From the NCBI GenBank assembly GCA_963735455.1, contig CAVTKZ010000002.1:992001-1056000 (forward strand): DNA of 64,000 bases. Reading direction: 5' to 3'. Position numbers and translations under genes: made by a program. Below are positions 52,385-62,478 of the stretch, one piece after another. The notes below the pieces were generated by a model. The model searched no databases. It was not told the origin of the DNA and saw only the letters and a program-made list of their open reading frames with translations. Each line of letters begins with the position of its first letter. Position 1 is the stretch's first letter. Source of the stretch: Palsa-1033 sp963735455. GTDB lineage: Bacteria > Chloroflexota > Limnocylindria > Limnocylindrales > CSP1-4.

Positions 52385-55057
52385 CTAGCCCGACGGACCG
52401 GGCGAGGGCTCATCGAGGGCGGCGAGCCACTGGGCGTCGGACTGGGCGGCGGTCCGCCGATCGGGCAGGTCTTGGTCGGCGCGAACGGCGCGCCCCAGGT
52501 GGCGCCGAAGGGATAGACATGGCCGAAGTGGAAGTAGGCCGTCGGCGTGTTCTTGGGCCCGCCCCGCACGCCCGACGCCGCGCCGGGCGCGGGCGACCCA
52601 GCCCTGGGTGTACTTGACCCAGGTCGGGTGGCCGGGCTCGACGTTCGAGAAGTCGAGGAAGCCCTTGGTCACCTCCGGGCCGAGGCAGCCGTCCTGCCAC
52701 AGGAGGCCGGTCGCCGCGTCGATCTGGACGCCGACCTTGGTGTCGTCGACCTGGGTCGGGACCGTGCCGTCGATGAACCACTCCTTGACCGTCTTGCGCG
52801 GTGTACGGCCCGGGCAGCATGCCGCTGTTGGCGTCGACCGTGGCCTGTACGACGCCCGGCGGGTGCGGCGCGAACTGGGCGATCGGGGTGCCCTTGGAGG
52901 CGTCCTCGAGGAACGACTGCCACAGGCTGGCCGCCGTCTCGAGGGCGACCGTGCCGTTGGGCGGCGCGCTGTTGTCGGAGTTGCCCATCCAGGCCCCGAC
53001 GACGAGCGCCTCGGCCTTGGGGTCCTTGGGCGGGGCCAGGAAGCCCATCGCGGCCAGGTCGATCTCGTCGGTCGAGGTCCCGGTCTTGAGGGCGGCCGGG
53101 CGGCGGATCTTGCCGCTGTAGATCGCCCGGATCGACCAGAACGGGTTGGCCTTCGGGTCGGTGTTCGAGGCCAGGATGTCCTGCATGATGAAGGCGGCCT
53201 GCGGGCTGACGGCCTGGCGGCCGGGCGGCAGGCCGGTCTTCGGCGGCCAGTCGACCGGTCGCCGTTCGGCTCGGTCACGGTCAGGAGCGTGGTGCGCGGC
53301 ATCAGCTTGCCCGAGTTGGCGATCGCGCCGTAGGCGCCGATCAGGTCGATGAAGTGGACCTCGACGGTGCCGATCGCGATCGAGGCGCCGCCCGGGTTGG
53401 TCTTCGACTGCCAGACGATGCCCATCTGCTTGGCGAAGTTGAAGACCTTGTCCGGCCCCTCGATGATCGCGGCCTTGATCGCCGGGATGTTGAGCGAGAG
53501 CTGGATCGCCTCGCGCAGGCGGACGGGCCCACGCTCGGTCAGGTCGGCGTCGCCGGGCGCGTAGCTGCCGCCGAAGTTGGTGACCACGTCCATGAACATC
53601 GTGGCCGCGGTCGTGACGTGGTCCTCGATCCCGGCCAGGTAGCCGATCGCCCTTGAACGACGATCCCGGCTGGCGCCAGCCGTTGGCCAGGACGTCGAAC
53701 TGGGGCTGGAACTTGGCGCCCCGGGCGCGCGCCGTAGTAGTCCGCCGAGCCGACGTAGGCGACGATCTGGCCGGTCCGATAGTCGATCGCGCCGAGGGCG
53801 GCGTTGTAGATCCCGCGGCCCTTGAGGTTCTTGATCCACTGCTCGTAGGGCACGTTGATCGACTTGAGGTAGGCCGCCGTGTCCTTCTGGTTGGGCGCGA
53901 TCCCGGCCGCCTTGACCCACTTCTCGGCGATCGCCTGGAGGCGGTAGTCGAGGGTCGTGATCACCTTGTAGCCACCGGTGTCGACCTGCTCGCAGGCGTC
54001 CGGCGTCGAGGGGCACAGGATCGTGCCCAGCTCGTGGCGGACCTGCCACACGAACTGGGGCGCCAGCCACTTCTGGGAGGCCGGCGGGGTCAGGATCACC
54101 GGCTCCTGCTTGGCCGCCTCGTAGTCGGCGTCGGTGTACTTGCCGGCGGTCAGGACGCTGGAGGTCTTCATCAGGTCGAGGATGTGGTTGCGGCGCTGGA
54201 CGATCGGGGCGTCGGTCGGGCACGACCAGCTGGGTCTTGCCGGCCGGGCAGGCGGCCCCGCTGGCGACCGCCACGCTGCACTGCTCGACGGCGTTCTGGA
54301 CCAGGTCGTAGGCCGACGGCGACTGGGGGATGCCGGCCAGGATCGCCGACTGGGCCAGGGTCGAGCTTGGACAGGTCGGTGATCCCGAAGTAGCTCTGGG
54401 CGGCGGCCGCGATGCCGTAGCTCTGGTTGCCGTAGAAGTTCTGGTTCAGGTAGGCCTCCATGATCTGCTGCTTGCCGGCCACCCCCGGCGGCAGCTCCTG
54501 GGTCAGCCGGATCGACTGGATGATCTCCCGGATCTTGCGCTCGTAGGTCGAGCCGGCGAAGGCGCTGTCGGGCAGCAGCCGGTTGCGGACGAGCTGCTGG
54601 GTGATCGTCGAGGCGCCGCGGGCGTTGCCGGTGACCGTGTCGAGCGCGGCCGACAGGATCCCGATCGGGTCGAAGCCGGCGTTCTGCCAGAACGTCTTGT
54701 CCTCGATGCTCGTCGTCGCGTCGATCAGGGCCGGCGGCATCGGCCGAGTAGGGGATCACCGTGCGCTTGATCGCCCCGAAGCGGGCCAGCTCGATCTTGC
54801 CGGTCCGGTCGTAGACGACGGTCTCCTGGCTGAAGGTCAGGTTGTTCAGCTGGGGCAGCGGATCGGGCAGGCCCTGGCTGTAGTAGGAGTAGGCGGCGAC
54901 CACCGATCCGAAGCCCGACGATCGCCAGCAGGGCGAGGGTCCCGAACAGGAAGAGGGGCAGGGCGATCGCGGCACTCGAGGCTGCGCGTCCGCCGCCGGA
55001 GCCGCGAGCACTGCCGTTGCGGCGGTGTCGCTGACGCCGGGCGAGGCTGGTCTGCAT
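52385..55057 (-). CDS. Class A penicillin-binding protein, PBP1A-like (many frameshifts)
   Basis: Bifunctional peptidoglycan transglycosylase/transpeptidase. Order: N-terminal helix (LPLFLFGTLALLAIVGL), PLPQLNNLTFSQETVVYDRTG, GT51 motifs SIEDKTFWQNAGFDPIGI, RGASTITQQLVRN, ERKIREIIQSIRL and YLNQNFYGNQSYGIAAAAQSY, then the transpeptidase with SSFK (frames meet near 53645), SLNIPA (SxN) and LKTGTST (KTG), and a Pro/Ser tail. About ten single-base shifts are spread over the gene (for example near 54910, 54740, 54365, 54228, 53725, 53650, 53265, 52800, 52575). The His common after the catalytic Glu region is Asn here. About 890 codons. Confidence 0.88.
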
Positions 55058-55140
55058 ACGGTCGGTCACGATAGCATAGGGCCGGATATGGACAGGTTTC
55101 TCCCTACCCACCGCCTCGTGACGGCCGGGCGCCGCCGCCT

Positions 55141-56465
55141 GTGACGCCGCCCGATCACGACGGAGCCCCGGCCAGCGGGCTGCTCGACGAGCTCGCCTGG
55201 CGCGGCCTGTTCCACGCCGCCACGCCCGGGCCTGGCCGCCCGGCTGCGCGATCCGCGGCCGGTCTCCGGCTACATCGGCTTCGATCCGACCGGGCCGTCG
55301 CTCCACGTCGGCCACCTCGTGCCGATCTTCGGGCTGCTCCATCTCCAGCGCCACGGCGGCCGGCCGGTGGCGCTCGTCGGCGGCGGCACGGGGATGATCG
55401 GCGACCCGTCGGGCACCTCGGCCGAGCGCAACCTGCTGACCCGCGAGATGGTCGTCGCCAACACCGCCGCGATCCGGGCCCAGCTCGAGCGCTTCCTCGA
55501 CTTCGACGGTCCGACCGGGGCGCTGATGGCCGACAACCACGCCTGGCTCGGCTCGCTCCAGCTGCTCGACTTCCTGCGCGACGGTCGGCAAGCACTTCAC
55601 GGTCCCGTACATGCTGGCCAAGGATTCGGTCGCCAACCGGCTCGAGGCCGGCCTGAGCTACACCGAGTTCAGCTACATGCTCCTCCAGGCGACCGACTTC
55701 CTGGAGCTCCACCGGACGCCTCGGCGTCGAGCTCCAGATGGGCGGCGCCGACCAGTGGGGCAACATCACCGCCGGGCTCGAGCTGATCCGGCGGGTCGAG
55801 GGCGACGATCGAGCAGGGCGGCGACCGGGCCCACGGCCTGAGCTATCCGCTCCTGCTCGACGCGACCGGCCAGAAGTTCGGCAAGACGGCGGCCGGGACC
55901 TCCGTCTGGCTCGACCCGGCCCGGACCTCGCCGTACGCCTTCTACCAGTTCTGGCTCGACCGGGACGACGCCGAGGTCGGCCGCCTGCTGCGGATGTTCA
56001 CCCTCAACGGCCAGGCCGAGATCGCGGCGATCGAGGCCGAGGCGGCGGCCCAGCCCGAGGCGCGCCTCGGCCAGCGGGCGCTGGCGGCCGACCTGACCGA
56101 CGCGGGTCCATGGCGCCGACGGTCCTGGACCGGGTCCAGGAGGTCAGCGAGGCGGTCTTCAGCCGGACGCTGCCCAGCCTCGGGCCGGAGATGCTCGGCG
56201 TTCGCCTACGAGCAGCTGCCCGCACGCGGTCGTGCCGCCCGAGATCGTGGCCAACGGCGGTCCGGTCGCCCTGTCCGTGGCGGCCGGCCTGTTCGGCTCG
56301 AACGGCGAGGCGCGCCGGGCGATCGGCCAGGGCGGCCTGTCGATCAACGAGGTCCGGGTCGGCTCGGCCGATGAGGCCCGTGCCCGCGCCGCTGCCCGGT
56401 GGCTACCTGGTCCTGCGCAGCGGCAAGAAGGCCTACCGGATCGTCTGGGTCACAGCCCGGCCTAG
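55141..56465 (+). CDS. tyrS: Tyrosyl-tRNA synthetase (many frameshifts)
   Basis: Class Ic synthetase. Fragments in order: SGLLDELAWRGLFHAATPG, GYIGFDPTGPSLHVGHLVPI (HIGH as HVGH), GGGTGMIGDPSGTSAERNLL, FTVPYMLAKDSVANRLEAG, SYMLLQATDFLEL, LQMGGADQWGNITAGLELI, LLLDATGQKFGKTAAGTSVWLD (KMSKS as KFGKT), SPYAFYQFWLDRDD, and a C-terminal S4-like domain GEARRAIGQGGLSINEVRV, YLVLRSGKKAYRIVWV. About eight shifts. GTG 55141 gives the normal N-terminus. The end is approximate and overlaps the convergent hisIE by about 30 bases. Confidence 0.9.
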
Positions 56466-57157
56466 GACGCGGGCACGTGCGCGGTCGCGCAGGACGTCGA
56501 TGCACCGCCGCCGGCTCGAGGCCGCGCTCGGCGAGCAGGACGAGGGTGTGGAAGAGGAGGTCGGCGGCCTCGCCGCTGAGCGCCGCGCGGGTCGCGTCGC
56601 GCTCGCGCTGCCGGCGGCCTCGGCCGCGGCGTCGTCCTTGGCCGCCATCAGGACCTCGGTCGCCTCCTCGGTCACCTTCCGGCCGGCCGCATCGACGCCG
56701 CCCTCGAGCAGGCTCGTCGTGTACGAGCCGGCCGGCCGGTTCGCCGCCCGATCGGCGATCGTCGCCCAGAGCGTCTCGAGCCAGGCGAAGCCCTGGCCCG
56801 GGCCGGGCGAGCCGGGCCGTCGGCGAGGTCGAAGCAGCTCCGGGTCCCGCGATGGCAGGTCGGCCCGGCCGGGTCGACGGTCAGGAGCAGGGCGTCGCCG
56901 TCGCAGTCGAGCTCGATCGAGACGAGGCGCAGGACGTTGCCGCTCGTCTCGCCCTTGCGCCACAGCCGGTCGCGGGAGCGCGAGTGGAAGTGGACCTCGC
57001 CGGTCGCGAGGGTCGCCGCGAGCGCCTCGCGGTCGACCCAGGCCGAGCATCAGGACGCGACCGTCGGCGCGATCCTGGACGATCGCCGGCAGCAGGCCGC
57101 CGTCCGCCGGGCCAGGCGACCGGTCGTCGGGATCGAAGCGCCGTGCGTCCCGCTCAC
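56433..57157 (-). CDS. hisI: HisIE, phosphoribosyl-AMP cyclohydrolase / phosphoribosyl-ATP pyrophosphatase (frameshifted)
   Basis: Bifunctional enzyme for steps two and three of histidine synthesis. HisI part: FDPDD, LLPAIVQDRADGRVLMLG, GEVHFHSRSRDRLWRKGETSGNVLRLVSIELDCDGDALLL and GPTCHRGTRSCFD (Zn/Mg ligands). HisE part: FAWLETLWATIADRAANRPAGSYTTSLLEGG, KVTEEATEVLMAAKDD (Glu-rich Mg site), EAADLLFHTLVLLAERGL. Shifts near 57150, 57045, 56805, 56600 and 56475. GTG 57157 overlaps the hisF stop (GTGA). The 3' end is embedded in the end of tyrS. Confidence 0.88.
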
Positions 57158-57967
57158 GCCGCCCTCGCCGGGCACGATCCGGACCGCCAGGCCGGCCTCG
57201 GCCATCGCCGCCTTGACGTCGCCGATCGAATGGATCCGGCGATGGAAGATCGAGGCGGCCAGGACGGCGTCCGCGCCGCCGTCGCGGATCGCCCGGACGA
57301 AGTCGGCCGGACCGGCCGCGCCACCCGAGGCGATCACCGGCACCCGGACGCGCTCGCTGATCGCCCGGAGCAGGTCGGTGTCGAAGCCGGCGCCGGTCCC
57401 GTCCCGGTCGATCGAGGTCACGAGCAGCTCGCCGGCGCCCAGCTCGACCGCCCGCTCGGCCCAGGCCACGGCGTCGAGACCGGTCCGCTCCCGGCCGCCA
57501 CGGGCGTAGGCGATCCAGCGCGCCGGTCTGGCATCGGCCCGGATCCGGCTCGGCGGCGGGACGCTCGCGCGCCGCGTCGATCGCGACGACCACGGCCTGC
57601 CGGCCGAACCGGGCCGCGCAGCGATTGATCAGGGTCGGGATCGGCGACGGCGGCGCTGTTGAGCGAGACCTTGTCGGCCCCGGCCCGCAGCACGTCGCGC
57701 ATCTCGCGCCACGGCCCGTACGCCGCCGCCGACCGTCAGCGGGATGAACACCGTCCGCGCGGTCCGTTCGACGAGGTCGAGCAGCGTGCCCCGGCCTTCG
57801 GGCGCCGCCGAGATGTCGAGGTAGACGATCTCGTCGGCGCCCTCGGCCGCGTAGCGGGCGGCCAGCTCGACCGGGTCGCCCTCGTCGACGAGGTCGACGA
57901 AGCGGGTGCCCTTGACCACCCGCCCGCCGGCCACGTCGAGGCAGGGGATCACCCGCCGGCTGAGCAT
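57154..57967 (-). CDS. hisF: HisF, imidazole glycerol phosphate synthase cyclase subunit (frameshifted)
   Basis: TIM-barrel synthase half that uses ammonia from HisH. Seen: MLSRRVIPCLDVAGGRVVKGTRFVDL (catalytic Asp11-equivalent), DEIVYLDISA, VFIPLTVGGG, VLRAGADKVSLNSAAV, VVVAIDAA (second catalytic Asp), AVELGAGELLVTSIDRDGTGAGFD and VPVIASGGAAGPADFV. Shifts near 57720, 57645, 57540 and close to the 3' end. ATG 57967 overlaps the hisH stop (TGATG). Confidence 0.92.
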
Positions 57968-58631
57968 CAGGCCCGGGCCTCGAGCGTCGGACGCCGCGCG
58001 GGCCGCGGCCGGCCCGTGATCCCGCGGCGATCGCGACGAAGTTCGCGAGGAGGCGCAGGCCGTCGGTGCCGCTCCGCTCGGGGTGGAACTGGACGCCAGC
58101 AGGTTGCCGTCCGGCGATCGCCGCCGGGAAGCGGCTGCCGTGCTCGGACTCGGCGAGCACGATCGCCGGATCGAGGGGCGCGGCGACGTACGAGTGGACG
58201 AAGTAGAACGCCGCGCCCGGCGCGATCCCGGCGAACAGCGGCTGGCCCGGGACCAGCTGGTCGACGCCGTTCCAGCCGATGTGGGGCAGGGTCGGCGCGC
58301 CGGCGAGGCGGATGGTCCGGCCGGCCAGCACGCCCAGCGTCGCGGCACCGTCCTCGTCGGAGCGGTCGAAGAGGAGCTGGAGGCCGAGGCAGATCCCGAG
58401 GAATGGCCGCCCGGCGGCGATCCAGGCCCGGATCGGCTCGACCAGGCCGCGCCGGCGGAGGCGGTCCATCGCCGGCCCGGCCGCGCCGACGCCGGGCACG
58501 ATCAGGGCGTCGGCGCCGCGCAGCGCTTCGGCGTCGCGGATCACGACCGGCTCGGCCCCGACCACCTCGAGGGCCCGGCCGATGCTGACCAGGTTGCCCG
58601 CGCCGTAGTCGGCGACGGCGACCCGGATCAC
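57967..58631 (-). CDS. hisH: HisH, imidazole glycerol phosphate synthase glutaminase subunit (frameshifted)
   Basis: Class I glutamine amidotransferase that feeds ammonia to HisF. Seen: IRVAVADYGAGNLVSIGRALE, ALIVPGVGAAGPAMDRL, catalytic Cys in FLGICLGLQLLFDRSDEDG, LPHIGWNGVDQL, YFVHSYVAAP and GVQFHPERSGTDGLRLLANF with the catalytic His and Glu. Near 58100 one extra and one missing base compensate, so ADGNLL reads as GRQPAG; another shift lies near 58015. GTG 58631 overlaps the hisB stop (GTGA). Confidence 0.92.
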
Positions 58632-59260
58632 TGGAGGGTGCCCTTGAGCGACGCGATGCCCGTCCGGCGCGGGTCGATCTCGCAGGCCTCGCGAAGCGCC
58701 CGGCCGAGCGCCTTGAACGCGGCCTCGGCCAGGTGATGGTCGTTCCGGCCCGGTGCCGCTGACATGGATCGTGGCGCCGGCGGTCCGGGCAAACGCCTCG
58801 AGCGCGTGCTCGACGAGCTGGAGCGGGAGCTGGCCGACGCGCTCGCCCCGGAAGGGCAGGTCGATCACGGCATACGGCCGCCCGCCGAGGTCGACGACGG
58901 CGCTCGCCAGCGACTCGTCCATCGGCACCCGGGCATCGCCGAAGCGGCCGATCCCGGCCCGATCGCCGAGCGCGGCGCTGAACGCGCTGCCGAGGACGAG
59001 GGCGACGTCCTCGACCGTGTGGTGCTCATCGACCGCCAGGTCACCGTCGGCCCGGATCTCGAGGTCGAACAGGCCGTGATGGCCGAGCGAGCCGAGCAGG
59101 TGGTCCCAGAAGCCGATCCCGGTGGCGATCGCGACCCGGCCGCTGCCGTCGAGGTCGACGACGCAGGCTGACCTTCGTCTCGCGGGTCGTGCGGCTGACG
59201 CTCGCCCGCCGGCCGGTCGACCTCGACCAGCTGGCCGGCATCGGCCGCCGGCCTGGTCAT
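58628..59260 (-). CDS. hisB: HisB, imidazoleglycerol-phosphate dehydratase (frameshifted)
   Basis: Monofunctional dehydratase without the N-terminal phosphatase of enterobacteria. Seen: ASVSRTTRETKV, VDLDGSGRVAIATGIGFWDHLLGSLGHHG, AVDEHHTVEDVALVLG (Mn ligands), RFGDARVPMDESLASAVVDL, LVEHALEAFARTAGATIHV and a final GIASLKGTLQ. Shifts near 59200, 59165 and 58755. ATG 59260 overlaps the hisC stop (ATGA). Confidence 0.92.
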
Positions 59261-60405
59261 CGATCCGCTCCGATGCCGCGGGCCGCAGCCAGGCAGCCGG
59301 TCGTCCTCGGACCCGATCGCGGACCGTCAGGCGGAGGCTGTTCGCGAGCGGGTGGTCGGCCGGGAACGTGCGCGGCACGAGGCCGGCCCGCAGCAGCGCA
59401 TTCGGCGACCCGGGCCGCAACCGCGGGGCTCTCGAACGGGACGAGCAGGAAGTTCGTGACGCTCGGCTCGGGCTGCCAGCCGGCCGCGCGCAGCCCATCG
59501 GCCAGCCGGGTTCGTTCCGCGGCCGACCCGGGCCAGGTTGTCGCTGAGCGACTGCGGGTCGTCGAGGATCTCGGTGGCGATCGAGACCGAGACGGTCGAG
59601 ACCGAGCCGGGCGGCCGGTACGGCTCGATCCGGGCGAGCGTCTCCCGCCGGGCGATCGCGAAGCCGACCCGCAGGCCGGCCAGGGCGTAGGCCTTGCTCA
59701 CCGTCCGGACGACGATCAGGCGGGGATAGCTGGCGCGCAGGTCGACCAGGCTGCGGCCCACGAACTCGCTGTAGGCCTCGTCGAGGACCACGACCGGGGC
59801 CGGGCGGCCGGCCGCCGCGGCGTCGGCGGCCAGGTCGTCGAGGAGGCCCTCGATCAGGCCGTCGGGCTCGAGCCGGCCGGTCGGGTTGTTCGGGTTGCAC
59901 AGCCAGACGACGGCGGCGCCCCGCGCCGCTGCCCGCACCGCCCGCACGATCGAGCGCCCGGCCGCTCTCCGGGCCGGAACGCGGCGACGGCCACGACGTC
60001 GGCCCGGCGCTGCTCGGTCAGGACCCGGTACATCGCGTAGCTCGGGGTCGGGATCACCGCCCGGTCGCCGTCGCCCAGGAAGGCCTTCGCGACGAGGTCG
60101 AGGATCTCGTCGGCACCGGCCCCGACGAGGATCTCGTCGGCCGGGACGCCGTAGGCGCCGGGCGGCGGCAGCCGACCAGCCGGCGATAGTCCGACGGCGG
60201 GTACTCGGAGAGGCTCGTCTCGAAGCGGCCCGCCGCGAGCAGCCGGGCGACCGCCGCGGGCGGGGCAGGCGAGGTGTTGAGGTCGAAGCGGACGATCCGA
60301 GTCGACCGGCAGCCCGTAGCGCCGGGCAACCTCCTCGTCGGTCGCCTCCCAGCTGTACGAGGCGGGCACCCGGGGATCGCTCATCGAGATCGGCGTCGGG
60401 CTCAT
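59257..60405 (-). CDS. hisC: HisC, histidinol-phosphate aminotransferase (frameshifted)
   Basis: PLP enzyme for step seven of histidine synthesis. Seen: IVRFDLNTSPAPPAAV, DEILVGAGADEILDLVAKAFLGDGDRAVIPTPSYAMY, VVWLCNPNNPTGR, VVVLDEAYSEFVG, IVVRTVSKAYALAGLRVGFAIA (PLP lysine in SKAYALAG) and a C-terminal FPADHPLANSLRLTVRD. Shifts near 60300, 60170, 59960, 59525, 59400 and 59310. ATG 60405 overlaps the hisG stop; ATG 60384 is an in-frame alternative. About 380 residues when joined. Confidence 0.9.
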
Positions 60406-61263
60406 GCCACGATCTTCTCGATCGGCAGGACCAGGATCCCCGACGCCCCGGCGGCCTTGAGCCGAGGCAGCAGGCCCCACACCGCGTCGGCCTCGACGAC
60501 CGCGTGAATCGCGATCATCCCGTCGTGGGCGAGGGGGATGACCGAGGGCGAGTTGAGGCCGGGCAGGATCTCGGTCAGCTCGGCCAGCTTGGCGCCCGGC
60601 GCGTTCATCATCACGTACTTCTGGCCGCGCGCCGCGATCACCGAGGAGAGCATCGTGTCGATCGCCGCGAGCTCGTCGGCGCGCTCGACCCAGGGCCGCC
60701 GGATTGGCGACCAGGATCGCCTCCGAGGCGAGCACGTCGCCGACCTGCCGGAGGCCGTTCATCACCAGGGTCGAGCCGGTCGAGACGAGGTCGACGATCG
60801 CCTCGGCCAGGCCCAGCCGCGGGGCGACCTCGACGGCGCCCGAGATCGGGATCACCTCGACCTCGATCCGGCGCTCGGCAAAGAAGCGCCGGGCGGTGTT
60901 CGGGTGGGCAGTCGCCACCCGCAGGCCGGCCAGCTCGTCGATCGTCCGCACGATGCTGTCGGTCGGGACCGCGGCGGCCAGCCGGCAGCGGCCGTAGCCG
61001 AGGGCCCGGACCGTGGGCAGCTCGGCGGCCGTCTCGGCCAGCAGGTCGATCCCGGTCACGCCCAGGTCGGCCACGCCGTCGCCGACGAACTCGATCACGT
61101 CGTTCGTGCGCACGAACAGGATGTCGAGGGCGTAGTTCGAGACGCGCGCGACCAGGCTTCGGTCGTGCTCCTCGAAGATGAGCCCGGCGTCGTGGAGCAG
61201 GCGCAGGGTCGGATCGACGAGGCGGCCCTTGTTGGGGATCGCCAGCCGCAGGCGCTCCCTCAT
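60402..61263 (-). CDS. hisG: HisG, ATP phosphoribosyltransferase, long form (one frameshift)
   Basis: First, feedback-controlled step of histidine synthesis. Seen: LRLAIPNKGRLVDPTLRLLHDAGL, DVIEFVGDGVADLGVTGIDLLAE, VATAHPNTARRFF, AEAIVDLVSTGSTLVMNGLRQV (PRPP loop in the family), and a C-terminal regulatory domain YVMMNAPGAKLAELTEILPG with GMIAIHAVVEADAVWGLLPRLKAAGASGILVLP. The presence of that domain makes it the long, HisZ-independent type. One base shift near 60703. ATG 61263 overlaps the stop of the yerC-like gene (ATGA). Confidence 0.94.
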
Positions 61264-61574
61264 GCCGGCTCGTCCCGGGAGGGGCGAATCTTCGCCAGCA
61301 TCGCCTGGTAGCCGCCCTCGCCGTGACGCAGCCACGAGGCGATCCTGGTGATCGTGGCGGTGCTGGCGCCGGTCCGCCTCGAGATCTCGGCATAGTGCAG
61401 GCCCTGGTCGAGCATCCGGACGACGGCCCAGCGCTGGGCCAGGTCGCGCAGCTCGCCGAGGGTGCACAGGTCGCGAAAGAAGCGGGCTGCCTCGTCGGGC
61501 GTCTCGAGGCGCAGGATCGCGCCGAACAGGGCGTCGCTGTGCTCGGATCGCCAGTCGCCGTCGGTTGTCGCCAT
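61260..61574 (-). CDS. YerC/HisR-like TrpR-superfamily repressor
   Basis: A 104-residue helix-turn-helix protein: LFGAILRLETPDEAARFFRDLCTLGELRDLAQRWAVVRMLDQGLHYAEISRRTGASTATITRIASWLRHG. This is the YerC/YecD family, related to the tryptophan repressor; comparative studies assign such proteins to control of histidine genes (HisR). Its place as first gene of the his operon, divergent from hisA, fits autoregulated control of both arms through the 85-base gap at 61575-61659. The effector is presumably histidine, which is inference. Confidence 0.85.
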   Translation of the reverse strand: MATTDGDWRSEHSDALFGAILRLETPDEAARFFRDLCTLGELRDLAQRWAVVRMLDQGLHYAEISRRTGASTATITRIASWLRHGEGGYQAMLAKIRPSRDEPA

Positions 61575-61607
61575 GTCGCTGATCTCCGACCCGTCGGTCC
61601 TGCTGCT

Positions 61608-61638
61608 GTGCTAACGTAGTAGCGTGCTAATACGGCAC
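61608..61638. promoter_or_regulatory. Candidate operator/promoter between the his operon and hisA
   Basis: GTGCTAAC at 61608-61615 is repeated as GTGCTAAT at 61624-61631, 16 bases apart; GTGC-TAATACG-GCAC (61624-61638) is an inverted repeat and TAG...CTA pairs recur between them. TAACGT at 61612-61617 could be a -10 for hisA. TrpR-type operators contain CTAG/TAG-CTA cores, so this is the likely YerC target, unproven. Confidence 0.4.
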
Positions 61639-61659
61639 GATACGACGAAGAGGAGTTGC

Positions 61660-62426
61660 GTGTCAATCGGCTCGGGACCGGCCCCGTTCGAGCTCCTGCC
61701 GGCGATCGACCTGCGCGGTGGCCGGGTGGTCCGGCTCCTGGCCGGCGACTTCGCCGCCGAGACCGTCTTCAGCGACGATCCGGGCGAGGTTGCCCGGAGG
61801 TTCGTCGCGACGGGGGCGCGCTGGATCCACGTCGTCGACCTCGACGGTGCCCGCGAGGGCGGCCAGCAACAGATGGCAGCTGATCCGCCAGGTCCTGACG
61901 GCCGTCGGCGAGGATGCGGCCTGTGAGGTGGCCGGCGGGCTGCGTGACCGAACGGCCGTCGCCTCCACCCTGGCCGCCGGTGCGAGCCGGATCGTGGTTG
62001 GGACCGCCGCGCTCGGCCAGGCCGGCTTCGCGGCGGACCTGGTCCGGACGTTCGGCGCAGCGCGGATCGTCGTTGCCCTCGACGTCCGGGGTGGCCTGGC
62101 CGTCGGCGAAGGCTGGTGGGATGGCGCACCGGGAGTCCCTGTCGACGCGGCACTGGCAGCGCCTTGCGGGCCAGGGCGTGTCCACGTTCGAGGTAACCGC
62201 GATCGAGCGTGACGGCGGCCTGGCTGGTCCCGACCTCGGGCTCCTGCGGCGTCTCGTCAGGCTCGACGTTGGCCGGATCATCGCCTCGGGCGGGATCCGG
62301 TCGATCGAGGATCTGCTCGGCCTGCGATCGCTCGGTTGCGCGGGCGCGATCGTCGGCCGAGCCCTGTACGACGGCAGCCTCGACCTGGCCGCAGCCGTCC
62401 AGGCTGTCGGCGCGGGAGTCCGTTGA
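61660..62426 (+). CDS. hisA: HisA, ProFAR isomerase (two frameshifts)
   Basis: TIM-barrel isomerase for step four of histidine synthesis. Seen: FELLPAIDLRGGRVVRLLAGDF (catalytic Asp in PAIDL), WIHVVDLDGAREG, CEVAGGLRDRTAVASTLAAGASRIVVGTAAL, IVVALDVRGGLAV (second catalytic Asp), FEVTAIERDGGLAGPDLGLL and IIASGGIRSIEDLLGLRSLGCAGAIVGRALYDG. Shifts near 61870 and 62155. AGGAG at 61651-61655 supports GTG 61660; GTG 61624, six bases after TAACGT, is an alternative. It is divergent from the other his genes, whereas hisA commonly lies between hisH and hisF. Confidence 0.92.
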
Positions 62427-62478
62427 GGCCCGACCGTCGGCCGGAAACCAAACGGGCTGGCGCGGCGTCCAGGACTCG

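Noticed and set aside
17974..62426. Programmed frameshifting or widespread pseudogenes
   Set aside because: Shifts occur in both directions, at unrelated contexts, in many essential genes (bL35, IF3, ThrRS, TyrRS, His enzymes), with no slippery heptamers. Sequence error is simpler.
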